From Demequina gelatinilytica (lineage in GTDB: Bacteria; Actinomycetota; Actinomycetes; Actinomycetales; Demequinaceae): 40,716 nt of DNA. Both the position numbers and the translations under genes were made by a program. The DNA lies in assembly GCF_000971115.1 (NCBI RefSeq), contig NZ_BBLV01000022.1:1-40716 (forward strand), read 5' to 3'. Of the stretch, positions 10,435 to 18,383 are shown in pieces (the first letter of the stretch is position 1; each line of letters starts with the position of its first letter). The notes beneath the pieces were generated by a model, which saw only the letters and a program-made list of their open reading frames with translations, was not told where the DNA came from and did not search any database.

Positions 10435-12486
10435 ATGATCATCAGCACCGACAGCCTCACGCGGACCGCCTCCCGCACGCCCGTCGCGAGCGCCGTCGGC
10501 CGCGCCCGGATCGCGGGGCTCGACGGTCTCCGCGCCGTCGCGGTGGTCCTGGTGGTCGCCTACCACCTCGCGCCCTCGCTGGTGCCCGGCGGCTATGTGG
10601 GCGTCGACGTGTTCTTCGTGCTGTCGGGGTTCCTCATCACCACGATCCTGCTGCGCGAGCGCGCGGCGGCGGGGCGCATCTCGTTGCGACGCTTCTGGAG
10701 CCATCGGATCCGGAGGCTCGTGCCGGCGCTCGCGGTCGCGGTCGTGGTGCCGGCGGCCGCCGTCTCGCTCGGTGCGGCCACGCTCCGCGCGAACGGCGCG
10801 GAGGTCGAGGGCTCGGCGTGGGGCGATCTGCTGGTCGGCGCGGGCGCGCAGGGAGCGGCGGCCGCCACGTTCACCAGCAACTGGGCCACCATCGCGGCAG
10901 GACGGAGCTACGCGGGGGCATCGTCGCCGCGCCTGTTCGAGAACCTGTGGTCGCTCGGCGTCGAGGAGCAGTTCTACGTGCTGTGGCCGCTCGTGGTGGT
11001 CGGGTTCGCCGCCTGGGGGCTCGCCACGCGTCGTGCCGCGCTCGTGGCCGGCCTGCTCGCGGCCGCGTCGGCGGCCGCCATGGCGGTGTCGGCGGTGCCG
11101 GGCGTCGACCCGACGCGCGCCTACATGGGCACCGACACGCACGCGTTCGGCCTCATGGCGGGCGCGGCGCTCGCCTTCGCATGGTCCGGCGACGATGCGC
11201 GTCGATCGACCCGCTCGCGCGCACCGGGCGCGCTCGCGGTGGGTGCCCTCGGGGCCGTGGTCCTCGCGGCGCTCGCCTTCGTGCTGCCGTGGGACTCGCC
11301 GTGGACGTACCGCGGGGGCCTGCTCGCGGCCTCGATCGCCGCGGTCGCCGTCATCAGGATGGTGCTCGTGGTGCCCGCGGTGGGCGCCCGGATGGATGCC
11401 GCGCCGCTGCGGTGGATCGGCGACCGCTCGTACGGGATCTACCTGTGGCATTGGCCCGTGCTCGTGTTCGTCGCCACGCTGCTGGACGGCGGACGGGTGC
11501 GTGCGCCCTCGGTCCTCACGGTGGTGCTGACGGTGATGCTCACGCTCGGTGCGGCGGCGGCGTCGTACCGCTGGATCGAGATGCCGGTGCGGCGAGCCGG
11601 GCTGCGACGGTCCGCTCGGATCGGTGGGAGGCTGCTGCGCGACGCGCTCGGCGACGGGGAGAGCCTGCGCCGGGCGTGCGGGGTCGGGCTCGCTGCCCTG
11701 GCCGCCGCCGTGATCGGGCTCGCGTGCTGGGGTGTCGCGATCGCGCCGGCGCGCACCTCGCTCGAGGTCTCCTTCGATGCGGGTGCCGCGTCGATCGGCT
11801 CCGCCGCGACGGCCGTGAGCGTCCCGACGCTCGCCGACGGCCGTCAGGACGCCGAGGTCCTCGGCCCGCCGGTCCCCATCGGGACCTCGGTGCCGCTGTC
11901 CCCCCGAGCGGGGGACCGGCCGGGCGTGGTGCGGCTCGACCCGCCCGGATCGCCCGATGCCCCGGAGGCGGCCCCGGCGGTGCCGGAGCCCGTGGTGCCG
12001 GACGGTGCCGAGGTCATGATCGTCGGCGACTCGGTGGCATTGGGTGCCGCTCCGGCGCTGACCGCGGCGCTCCCGGGCGTCATGGTCGACGCCGAGGTGG
12101 GCCGCCAGTTCTCCGCGGGTGTCGACAGGCTCGACACGCTCGCGCGCAAGGGACGCCTGCGCCCCTACGTGGTGGTCGCGCTCGGGACCAACGGGGCGGT
12201 GCCGGAGGATCAGATGGCGCGTCTGCTCGAGGTGGTCGGGGACCGCTCGCTCGTGCTGGTGACCCCGTACGGGGACCGCTCGTGGATGAAGGGCTCTCAG
12301 CGGGCGGTGCGTCAGGCCGCGCGCGGCCATGACGCCGTGGTGATCGCCGACTGGCAGCACGCCGTCGAGGCGGATCCCACCGTGCTGGGCCCGGACGGGA
12401 TCCACCCCGGCGAGGCCGGCATGGAGCGGTTCGCGCAGGTGGTCGAGCAGGGGCTGCTCGACGCCGTCAGCGCACGAACGGGATGA
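10435..12486 (+). CDS. OafA-type acyltransferase with C-terminal SGNH domain
   Basis: 683 residues. The N-terminal half is an acyltransferase-3 membrane domain with about ten segments: GLDGLRAVAVVLVVAYH (His44 is the conserved catalytic His), GYVGVDVFFVLSGFLIT, the RRxxRL-type block, NLWSLGVEEQFYVLWPL and SYGIYLWHWPV. After an extracytoplasmic Ala/Pro-rich linker comes an SGNH-hydrolase-like domain: GDSVALG (Ser about 533), VALGTNGA, and DGIHP (Asp about 654, His about 657). This family moves acetyl or other acyl groups across the membrane onto peptidoglycan or surface polysaccharide. The substrate cannot be told. The last 20 bases overlap a convergent DUF4870 gene. Confidence 0.9.
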   Translation: MIISTDSLTRTASRTPVASAVGRARIAGLDGLRAVAVVLVVAYHLAPSLVPGGYVGVDVFFVLSGFLITTILLRERAAAGRISLRRFWSHRIRRLVPALAVAVVVPAAAVSLGAATLRANGAEVEGSAWGDLLVGAGAQGAAAATFTSNWATIAAGRSYAGASSPRLFENLWSLGVEEQFYVLWPLVVVGFAAWGLATRRAALVAGLLAAASAAAMAVSAVPGVDPTRAYMGTDTHAFGLMAGAALAFAWSGDDARRSTRSRAPGALAVGALGAVVLAALAFVLPWDSPWTYRGGLLAASIAAVAVIRMVLVVPAVGARMDAAPLRWIGDRSYGIYLWHWPVLVFVATLLDGGRVRAPSVLTVVLTVMLTLGAAAASYRWIEMPVRRAGLRRSARIGGRLLRDALGDGESLRRACGVGLAALAAAVIGLACWGVAIAPARTSLEVSFDAGAASIGSAATAVSVPTLADGRQDAEVLGPPVPIGTSVPLSPRAGDRPGVVRLDPPGSPDAPEAAPAVPEPVVPDGAEVMIVGDSVALGAAPALTAALPGVMVDAEVGRQFSAGVDRLDTLARKGRLRPYVVVALGTNGAVPEDQMARLLEVVGDRSLVLVTPYGDRSWMKGSQRAVRQAARGHDAVVIADWQHAVEADPTVLGPDGIHPGEAGMERFAQVVEQGLLDAVSARTG

Positions 12487-12964
12487 CCAGCGGGATCCGG
12501 TAGTACTCGCCGCGGTTCGCGCGGATACCCGCGACGATCGAGATCACGAGCGCGTAGACCGCGTAGGCGACCATCAGGGGCCCGGTCACGATGAACCCGA
12601 TGAACAGCGTCGCGAACCCGATCACGCATCCGCCGATGATCACGGCGAGGGACGTGAGCTGGAGGTTGAGGTTCGTCTTGCCGTGGTGGTCGATGAGCGC
12701 GCTGCGCTCGCGGTAGAGGAGCCACATCACCAGCGGGACCACGAACGCGAGCGTGCCTGCGGACAGCAGCATCGCGATCGCCGCGAGGATGTGGACCAGC
12801 ATCGCGATGGTCCGGGCGTCGGACTCCAGCATGGGCGCCGGCGCATAGGGCGGCGGGGTCTGCGCGTAGGGCGGAGCCGGGTCGTAGGCCTGGCCGCCGG
12901 TGGGCTGCTGCGACGGCTGCCCGGTGCCGCCGTCGGGGGTCTGGGGTGCGGTCTGCTCGTTCAT
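12467..12964 (-). CDS. DUF4870 membrane protein, Pro/Gln-rich N-terminus
   Basis: 165 residues. The first 55 or so are a disordered Gln/Pro/Gly/Tyr-rich tail; then ARTIAMLVHILAAIAMLLSAG, FVVPLVMWLLYRERSALIDHHGK (the DUF4870 signature, a WL-RE-S-x-x-D/H-K block) and two more hydrophobic segments, ending YYRIPLVIPFVR. The family has no established function. It is paralogous to the gene upstream (13048-13410). GGAGG sits one base before the ATG, tighter than usual; an alternative ATG at 13000 would fall in a strong hairpin. The 3' end overlaps the acyltransferase gene by 20 bases. Confidence 0.85.
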   Translation of the reverse strand: MNEQTAPQTPDGGTGQPSQQPTGGQAYDPAPPYAQTPPPYAPAPMLESDARTIAMLVHILAAIAMLLSAGTLAFVVPLVMWLLYRERSALIDHHGKTNLNLQLTSLAVIIGGCVIGFATLFIGFIVTGPLMVAYAVYALVISIVAGIRANRGEYYRIPLVIPFVR

Positions 12965-12987
12965 GCCTCCAGCCTCGCAGGACGGCG

Positions 12988-13026
12988 CAGGGCCCCGCAT
13001 CCACCGGGAGGGGGAGCGGGGCCCTG
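12988..13026 (-). terminator. 11-bp GC hairpin between the two DUF4870 genes
   Basis: CAGGGCCCCGC (12988-12998) and its perfect complement GCGGGGCCCTG (13016-13026), loop of 17 bases, 22 bases past the stop of the upstream DUF4870 gene on the minus strand. There is no T tract on either side. It would limit read-through into the downstream paralog. Confidence 0.5.
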
Positions 13027-13047
13027 ATTCGCGTCGGGGTGCTACCC

Positions 13048-13410
13048 CTAGGAGACGAGCCGCAGCGTGAACGGGTAGCGGTAGCCCTGCCCCTTGCTCG
13101 CGGCGACCGCGCCCTGGATCCCGAAGATCAGCGCTATGACGAACACGGCCAGGTTGAGCAGCCAGCCGAAGAAGCCGAGCCCGATCTGGCCGAGCACATT
13201 CGCCGCGACGTAGCCGATGGTGACGAGGATGCCGAAGTTCAGCGCCTCCTTGCCCTCGGTGTCGGTGAACGCGCTGCGCTCGCGTCCCACGAGCCAGAGG
13301 ATGAGCGGGATGAGGAAGCCGGTGAAGACCGTCGCGTGAGCGACCGTGGCGAGCCCCGTGTCGCCCGAGGCGCCGCTCGGGGAGGCCGGGGGTGTCGGGT
13401 TCTCGGTCAT
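13048..13410 (-). CDS. DUF4870 membrane protein
   Basis: 120 residues with a short Pro/Ser/Gly-rich start, then a hydrophobic segment, the signature IPLILWLVGRERSAFTDTEGKEALNF and two further membrane segments, ending YRYPFTLRLVS. Same family as the gene downstream, with a shorter tail and the same C-terminal aromatic-Pro-Leu-Arg style ending. AAAGG lies upstream of ATG 13410. No function is established. Divergent from hrcA. Confidence 0.88.
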   Translation of the reverse strand: MTENPTPPASPSGASGDTGLATVAHATVFTGFLIPLILWLVGRERSAFTDTEGKEALNFGILVTIGYVAANVLGQIGLGFFGWLLNLAVFVIALIFGIQGAVAASKGQGYRYPFTLRLVS

Positions 13411-13460
13411 GGCAGAGCCTTTCGTCGTTGTCCTGGCGGGCCGCTCGAGCGAGGGCCCTT

Positions 13461-13479
13461 GTCTCGATCGTAGTGAGAC
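13461..13479 (-). promoter_or_regulatory. Inverted repeat over the DUF4870 promoter
   Basis: GTCTC (13461-13465) and GAGAC (13475-13479) separated by nine bases. A minus-strand -10-like TACGAT (13472-13467) lies inside the repeat. It could be an operator for the upstream DUF4870 gene; no regulator is identified. Confidence 0.3.
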
Positions 13480-13556
13480 GTGCCTCGTAACGCGCGGGTC
13501 GTGGCGGAGATTCCGGAGACCCTCGCGTGCCCGATCGGGGCGCCGGGGCGCCGCGA

Positions 13557-13588
13557 TAGGATTAGCACTCAGCAAGCCAGAGTGCCAG
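13557..13588 (+). promoter_or_regulatory. hrcA promoter -10 and CIRCE operator
   Basis: -10 hexamer TAGGAT at 13557-13562. It is overlapped by TTAGCACTC (13562-13570), nine spacer bases, then GAGTGCCAG (13580-13588). The left arm is a perfect match to CIRCE (TTAGCACTC-N9-GAGTGCTAA) and the right arm differs at two of nine positions. HrcA binding here would block the promoter, giving autoregulation and heat-shock control of hrcA-dnaJ. The ribosome site AGGAGGG (13587-13593) overlaps the right arm. Confidence 0.9.
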
Positions 13589-13596
13589 GAGGGACC

Positions 13597-14604
13597 GTGA
13601 CCGAGGAACGTCGGCGCGCCGTGCTCCACGCGATTGTGGAGGGATACGTCGCCACGCACGAGCCGGTGGGCTCCAAGGCCCTCGCGGAGACGCGTGCGCT
13701 CGGGGTCTCCTCCGCGACCATCCGCAACGACATGGCGATCCTCGAGGAGGAGGGGCTCATCGCGCAGCCCTACACCTCGGCCGGCCGCATCCCCACGGAC
13801 AAGGGCTACCGGTCCTTCGTCGATCAGCTCGCCGCGGCGGCGCTGCCGGAGGCGCACCGGCGCGCGATCGGCACCTTCCTGTCCGATGCGGTGGACCTCA
13901 ACGACGTGGTCGAGCGCTCGGTGCGGCTCCTGAGCCAGCTCACGCGCCAGGTCGCGGTGGTCCAGTACCCGTCGCTGCGCGAGTCCGCGGTCCGCCGCGT
14001 CGAGCTGGTCCGCATGGGTGCGGAGCACGCGCTCGTGGTCGTCGTGTCCTCGGACGCGCGCGTGGAGCAGCAGAGCGTCGCGCTCGGCGAGGCGACGTCG
14101 GACGAGGACTTCGAGCGCGCCGTGCGGGAGGTCAACGCGACCGCGCACGGCCTCGGAGGGGCGCGCCTCGAGGCGGCGCTCACCCTGTGGGCGCAGGCAC
14201 CCGACCAGGTCCCGTGGGCCGGCGCCGTCGCCGATGTGGTGGTCGCCGCGACGCGCGGCGGCACGGTCGAGCGCGTGGTCTTCGCGGGCGCGTCGAACCT
14301 CGCCCGCGCCGGGTCGGGGCTCGAGGCCGACACCATCGCGCCGGTGCTCGACGCGCTCGAGGAGCAGGTGGTTCTCCTGCGGCTGTTGCACGAGATGGCG
14401 GCCGAGGGGGACGATGTCTCGGTCCGCATCGGCGCCGAGACCCATTACGAGGCGCTGTCGCGCACGTCGATCGTCGCCGCCGCGTACGGTCGCGACGCCT
14501 CCTCGCTCGTGGGTGCGCTCGGACCGACCCGTATGGATTATCCAGGGACGATGGGCGCCGTGCGCGCCGTCGCCCGCTATCTGTCGAAAGTGGTGGAGCT
14601 CTAG
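13597..14604 (+). CDS. hrcA: Heat-inducible transcription repressor HrcA
   Basis: 335 residues. The N-terminal winged helix (RRAVLHAIVEGYVATHEPVG, then VSSATIRNDMAILEEEGLI and the HrcA marker SAGRIPTDKGYR) is followed by the GAF-like domain ending in MDYPGTMGAVRAVARYLSKVV. It represses chaperone genes by binding CIRCE, and one CIRCE lies immediately upstream. GTG 13597 follows AGGAGGG by three bases; the upstream frame to 13480 is rejected because it runs through the promoter. dnaJ begins at the very next base. Confidence 0.96.
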   Translation: MTEERRRAVLHAIVEGYVATHEPVGSKALAETRALGVSSATIRNDMAILEEEGLIAQPYTSAGRIPTDKGYRSFVDQLAAAALPEAHRRAIGTFLSDAVDLNDVVERSVRLLSQLTRQVAVVQYPSLRESAVRRVELVRMGAEHALVVVVSSDARVEQQSVALGEATSDEDFERAVREVNATAHGLGGARLEAALTLWAQAPDQVPWAGAVADVVVAATRGGTVERVVFAGASNLARAGSGLEADTIAPVLDALEEQVVLLRLLHEMAAEGDDVSVRIGAETHYEALSRTSIVAAAYGRDASSLVGALGPTRMDYPGTMGAVRAVARYLSKVVEL

Positions 14605-15744
14605 GTGAAGGACTACTACGGCGCGCTGGGCGTCTCGCGGGACGCGACCGAGGCCGAGATCAAGAAGGCGTACCGCAAGCTCGCGCGCGAGCTGCACCCC
14701 GATGTCGCGGGCGCGGACGGCGAGGAGCGGTTCAAGGAGGTCTCGGCCGCCTACGACGTGCTCGGCAACGCCGAGAAGCGTGCGCAGTACGACCGCGGCG
14801 TGGACCCGCGCTCCGCGTCGGGCGGCGCGGGTGGCCCCCAGGGCTTCGGCTTCGAGGACATCTTCGAGACCTTCTTCGGGGGCGGCGCGGGGCCGTTCGG
14901 CTCCGCTCAGCGCGGCCCGGCCTCGCGCACCCAGCGTGGCGGCGACACGCTCGTGCACACCGAGATCACGCTCGAGGAGGCTGTGTTCGGCGTGACCCGC
15001 GAGATCCAGGCGGATCTCGCCGACGTCTGCTCGACGTGTCACGGCTCGTGCTGCGCGCCCGGCACCCAGCCGCAGACCTGCCGCCAGTGCAACGGCCAGG
15101 GTTCGGTGCAGCGCGTCGCGCGCTCGCTCCTGGGCAACGTCATGACCACCGCGCCGTGCCCGGCGTGCGGCGGCTACGGCACCACCATCGAGACGCCGTG
15201 CACCGACTGCTCGGGCCAGGGGCGGACGCACTCGCGTCACACCATCGCGGTGGACATCCCCGCCGGCGTCGAGACGGGCACCCGGATCCGCATGACCGGG
15301 GTCGGCGACGCGGGGGTCGCGGGCGGTCAGAAGGGCGACCTGTACATCGAGATCCGTGAGCGCGCGCACGCAGTCTTCGAGCGTCGAGGCTCCGATCTCC
15401 ACTGCACGCTCGAGGTGCCCATGACCGCCGCGGCGCTCGGCACGGTGCTGTCCGTCGACACGTTCGACGGACCACAGGACGTCGACGTGCGCCCGGGCAC
15501 CCACGCGGGCTCCACCGTGAAGCTCAAGGGGCTCGGTGTCGGGCGGCTCCAGCGCCAGGGTCGCGGCGACCTGTTCGTGCACCTCGACGTGGTGACGCCG
15601 ACCGACCTCACCGCCGAGCAGGAGGAGCTGGTGCGTCAGCTCGCCGCGCTGCGCGGGGAGGAGGCGCCGGAGGCGCGGCTCGCGCCCATCGGCGGCGGCG
15701 TCTTCTCCCGGCTCAAGGACGCGTTCCTGGGCCGGGAGCGGTGA
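14605..15744 (+). CDS. dnaJ: Chaperone DnaJ (DnaJ2 type)
   Basis: 379 residues. J domain with HPD (about 31-33), short Gly/Phe-rich stretch, then the zinc region: CSTCHGSC, CRQCNGQG, CPACGGYG and CTDCSGQG, and the two substrate-binding C-terminal domains (HTIAVDIPAGVETGTRIRM). Hsp40 co-chaperone that stimulates DnaK. The hrcA-linked copy is the DnaJ2 paralog of Actinobacteria. Odd point: the first zinc repeat reads CSTCHGSCC, with Cys149 replacing the usual Gly and Cys150 beside it, adding two cysteines next to the zinc site. GTG start abuts the hrcA stop; the stop overlaps rsmE. Confidence 0.95.
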   Translation: MKDYYGALGVSRDATEAEIKKAYRKLARELHPDVAGADGEERFKEVSAAYDVLGNAEKRAQYDRGVDPRSASGGAGGPQGFGFEDIFETFFGGGAGPFGSAQRGPASRTQRGGDTLVHTEITLEEAVFGVTREIQADLADVCSTCHGSCCAPGTQPQTCRQCNGQGSVQRVARSLLGNVMTTAPCPACGGYGTTIETPCTDCSGQGRTHSRHTIAVDIPAGVETGTRIRMTGVGDAGVAGGQKGDLYIEIRERAHAVFERRGSDLHCTLEVPMTAAALGTVLSVDTFDGPQDVDVRPGTHAGSTVKLKGLGVGRLQRQGRGDLFVHLDVVTPTDLTAEQEELVRQLAALRGEEAPEARLAPIGGGVFSRLKDAFLGRER

Positions 15745-16514
15745 CCGCACCCGTCTTCGTCGATCCCGCGGCCGCGAGTGCGGCCGTGGGGGATCGGATC
15801 CGCGTCGAGGGCGACGAGGCGCGCCACGCCGTGACGGTCCAGCGCCGCCGCATCGGTGAGCGCGTCGACGTGGTCGACGGCGCGGGCGCCCGCGCGAGCG
15901 GCATCATCGCCGCCACGGGGGACCGGTGGATGGAGGTCGCCGTCGACGCGGTGGGTCGCGACGTCGACCCGCCGGTGACGCTCGTGCAGGCGCTCGCGAA
16001 GGGCGGACGGGACGAGCAGGCGGTCGAGGCCGCGGTCGAGCTGGGTGCCACCCGCATCGTGCCGTGGGCGTCCGAGCGCGCGATCGTGCAGTGGCGGGGG
16101 CCCAAGGCGGCCAAGGGCCGGGAGAAGTGGGCGTCGCTCGGCCTCGCGGCCGCCAAGCAGAGCCGCCGGGCGTTCGTGCCCGTGGTGGACGATGCCGTGA
16201 CCTCCAAGCAGCTCGCGGCGCTCGTGCGCGAGGCCGTCGACGCGGGTGACCGCGTGCTCGTGCTCCACGAGGCCTCGGCGGAGCCCCTCGCGGGCCTCGC
16301 GTGGGCGGACCCCGACCAGCCCGTGTGGCTGATCGTGGGCCCCGAGGGCGGGATCTCCGACGGGGAGCTCGACGCGCTGCGCGCCGCCGGCGCCGCCGCG
16401 GTGGTGCTCGGCCCCCACGTGCTGCGCGCCTCGTCCGCGGGTCCTGCGGCGCTCGCGGCGCTGGGAGCGCTGCGCGGGCACTGGGCCGCACCGCAGGGCC
16501 ACCCGTCCCGGTGA
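15741..16514 (+). CDS. rsmE: 16S rRNA m3U1498 methyltransferase
   Basis: 257 residues. N-terminal PUA-like segment (FVDPAAASAAVGDRIRVEG, EARHAVTVQRRR) and a C-terminal SPOUT domain with LVQALAKGGRDEQAVEAAVELGA, WLIVGPEGGISDGEL and LGPHVLRASSAGPAALAAL, the knotted SAM-binding loop. It methylates U1498 in the small-subunit decoding region. The GTG start overlaps the dnaJ stop (GTGA), as in most Actinobacteria. Confidence 0.95.
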   Translation: MTAPVFVDPAAASAAVGDRIRVEGDEARHAVTVQRRRIGERVDVVDGAGARASGIIAATGDRWMEVAVDAVGRDVDPPVTLVQALAKGGRDEQAVEAAVELGATRIVPWASERAIVQWRGPKAAKGREKWASLGLAAAKQSRRAFVPVVDDAVTSKQLAALVREAVDAGDRVLVLHEASAEPLAGLAWADPDQPVWLIVGPEGGISDGELDALRAAGAAAVVLGPHVLRASSAGPAALAALGALRGHWAAPQGHPSR

Positions 16515-16534
16515 GCGGTCACTACGCTAGGGGG

Positions 16535-16879
16535 ATGAGCACCACGGACTGCATCTTCTGCAAGATCGTCGCGGGGGAGATCCCCGCGACGAAGGTCGTC
16601 GAGACCGAGAACGTCGTCGCCTTCCGGGACATCGCGCCCAAGGCGCCCGTGCATGTCCTGGTCGCTCCCAAGGTCCACGTCCCCGACGTCGCGGCGGCCG
16701 CGCGCGAGATCCCCGACGTGCTCGCGGAGATGGCGATCGTCGCCCAGCAGGTCTCCGACGCCGAGTCCGGGGGGCAGCACCGCCTCATCTTCAACACCGG
16801 CGCCGCCGCCGGCCAGACCGTCTTCCACGTGCACGCCCACGTGCTCGGCGGCGCGACCCTCGGCTGGGACCCCGCGTGA
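16535..16879 (+). CDS. HIT family nucleotide-binding protein
   Basis: 114 residues, the standard size. [16 protein letters not shown] at the start (the Cys pair of the HINT branch) and the histidine triad HVHAHVLGG near the end. HINT-type proteins hydrolyse nucleoside phosphoramidates such as adenosine 5'-monophosphoramidate. TACGCT (16523-16528) lies six bases before ATG 16535; the six-base AGGGGG between is too close to serve as an ordinary ribosome site, so a leaderless start is possible within the operon. The stop overlaps phoH (GTGA). Confidence 0.93.
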   Translation: MSTTDCIFCKIVAGEIPATKVVETENVVAFRDIAPKAPVHVLVAPKVHVPDVAAAAREIPDVLAEMAIVAQQVSDAESGGQHRLIFNTGAAAGQTVFHVHAHVLGGATLGWDPA

Positions 16880-17937
16880 GCGTAACCCGGGTGGTCGTGG
16901 TCGAGGACGCCGCACGGATGCCGGATCTTCTCGGCTCCGGCGATGGCGTGCTCCGCGAGGTGGAGAAGGCGTTCCCCGCGGTCGGCATCATGGTGCGCGG
17001 CAACCGCATCACGCTGTCCGGCGACGAGGACGATGTCGCGGCGGCGGCGGGCGCGGTCGAGGAGCTTCGCGACGTGCTGGGCGCGGGCGTCCCGCTGACG
17101 CCGGACGTCGCGCGCGAGTCCGTGCGCATGCTGCGCTCGACCCGCGCCTCGGGGGGCGCCGCATCTTCCGTCGGGACCGCGACCGAGGTCGCCGAGCGTC
17201 CCGCGGGCGTGCTCAGCCGCTCGATCCTTTCGACCCGCGGGCGCACCATCCGGCCCAAGACGCAGGGCCAGGCGGCATACGTCCACGCGATCGAGTCGCA
17301 CACCATCACGTTCGGCATCGGGCCTGCCGGCACCGGCAAGACGTACCTCGCGATGGCGCAGGCCGTGGCGGCGTTGCAGTCCAAGCGCGTCAACCGCATC
17401 GTCCTCACGCGCCCCGCCGTGGAGGCGGGCGAGCGGCTGGGCTTCCTGCCCGGCTCCCTCTCCGAGAAGATCGACCCCTACCTGCGACCGCTGTACGACG
17501 CGCTGCACGACATGGTCGACCCCGAGTCGATCCCGCGCCTCATGGAGGCGGGGACCATCGAGGTGGCGCCGCTCGCGTACATGCGTGGACGGACCCTCAA
17601 CGACGCGTTCGTCATCCTCGACGAGGCGCAGAACACCACGCGCGAGCAGATGAAGATGTTCCTCACGCGCCTGGGCTTCGGCACCACGATGGTGGTCACC
17701 GGCGACGTCACGCAGGTGGACCTGCCGGGGGGGACCAGGTCGGGCCTGCGCGCCGCTTCCGAGATCCTCACGGGCGTCGAGGACATCGCGTTCTGCCACC
17801 TGAACGCGGACGATGTGGTGCGTCACCGCCTGGTGAGCGACATCATCACGGCGTACGCCGAGAACGACGAGCGCACGCAGGGACGCGCGCGGCCCACCGG
17901 CCAGAAGCGCCGGTTCGACCGGGAGGAGCAGCGATGA
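16876..17937 (+). CDS. phoH: PhoH-like ATPase
   Basis: 353 residues. N-terminal KH-like/R3H-type segment, then the PhoH ATPase domain: [17 protein letters not shown], Walker A GPAGTGKT (about 149-156), the [17 protein letters not shown] block, Walker B VILDEAQN and [12 protein letters not shown]. PhoH proteins are RNA-associated NTPases, and pairing with ybeY points to rRNA processing or RNA turnover. GTG start overlaps the HIT gene and the stop overlaps ybeY (ATGA). Confidence 0.95.
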   Translation: MSVTRVVVVEDAARMPDLLGSGDGVLREVEKAFPAVGIMVRGNRITLSGDEDDVAAAAGAVEELRDVLGAGVPLTPDVARESVRMLRSTRASGGAASSVGTATEVAERPAGVLSRSILSTRGRTIRPKTQGQAAYVHAIESHTITFGIGPAGTGKTYLAMAQAVAALQSKRVNRIVLTRPAVEAGERLGFLPGSLSEKIDPYLRPLYDALHDMVDPESIPRLMEAGTIEVAPLAYMRGRTLNDAFVILDEAQNTTREQMKMFLTRLGFGTTMVVTGDVTQVDLPGGTRSGLRAASEILTGVEDIAFCHLNADDVVRHRLVSDIITAYAENDERTQGRARPTGQKRRFDREEQR

Positions 17938-18383
17938 TCGAGGTCAACAACGAGACCGACGCGACCGTCGACGAGGTCGAGTTCGCGGAGCTCGCGCGCT
18001 ACGTCCTGGCGCAGATGCATGTCGCGGACGGCGCGGAGCTTGCGATCATGTTCGTCGACGAGGAGGCGATGGAGCAGCTCCACCTCCAGTGGATGGACGA
18101 GCCGGGCCCCACGGACGTGCTGAGCTTCCCCATGGACGAGCTGCGCCCCGGCACGCCCGACCAGCCCACGCCTGCGGGGCTGCTGGGCGACATCGTGGTG
18201 TGCCCGTCCGTCGCCGCGCGTCAGGCCGCGACGGCAGGCCACTCGGCGGAGGAGGAGATGCTCCTGCTCACCACGCACGGCCTGCTCCACCTCCTGGGCT
18301 ACGACCACGTCGAGCCCGAGGAGGAGAAGGAGATGTTCGCGCTCCAGCGCAACCTCCTGCTGACGTTCCTCGCGAACCGATGA
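17934..18383 (+). CDS. ybeY: Endoribonuclease YbeY
   Basis: 149 residues with the zinc motif [11 protein letters not shown] (H-x3-H-x5-H) and the upstream DVLSFPMDE and LLGDIVVC blocks. A single-strand endoribonuclease used in 16S 3'-end maturation and ribosome quality control. GGAGGAG precedes ATG 17934; the start overlaps phoH and the stop overlaps the next gene, both by ATGA. Confidence 0.96.
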   Translation: MIEVNNETDATVDEVEFAELARYVLAQMHVADGAELAIMFVDEEAMEQLHLQWMDEPGPTDVLSFPMDELRPGTPDQPTPAGLLGDIVVCPSVAARQAATAGHSAEEEMLLLTTHGLLHLLGYDHVEPEEEKEMFALQRNLLLTFLANR

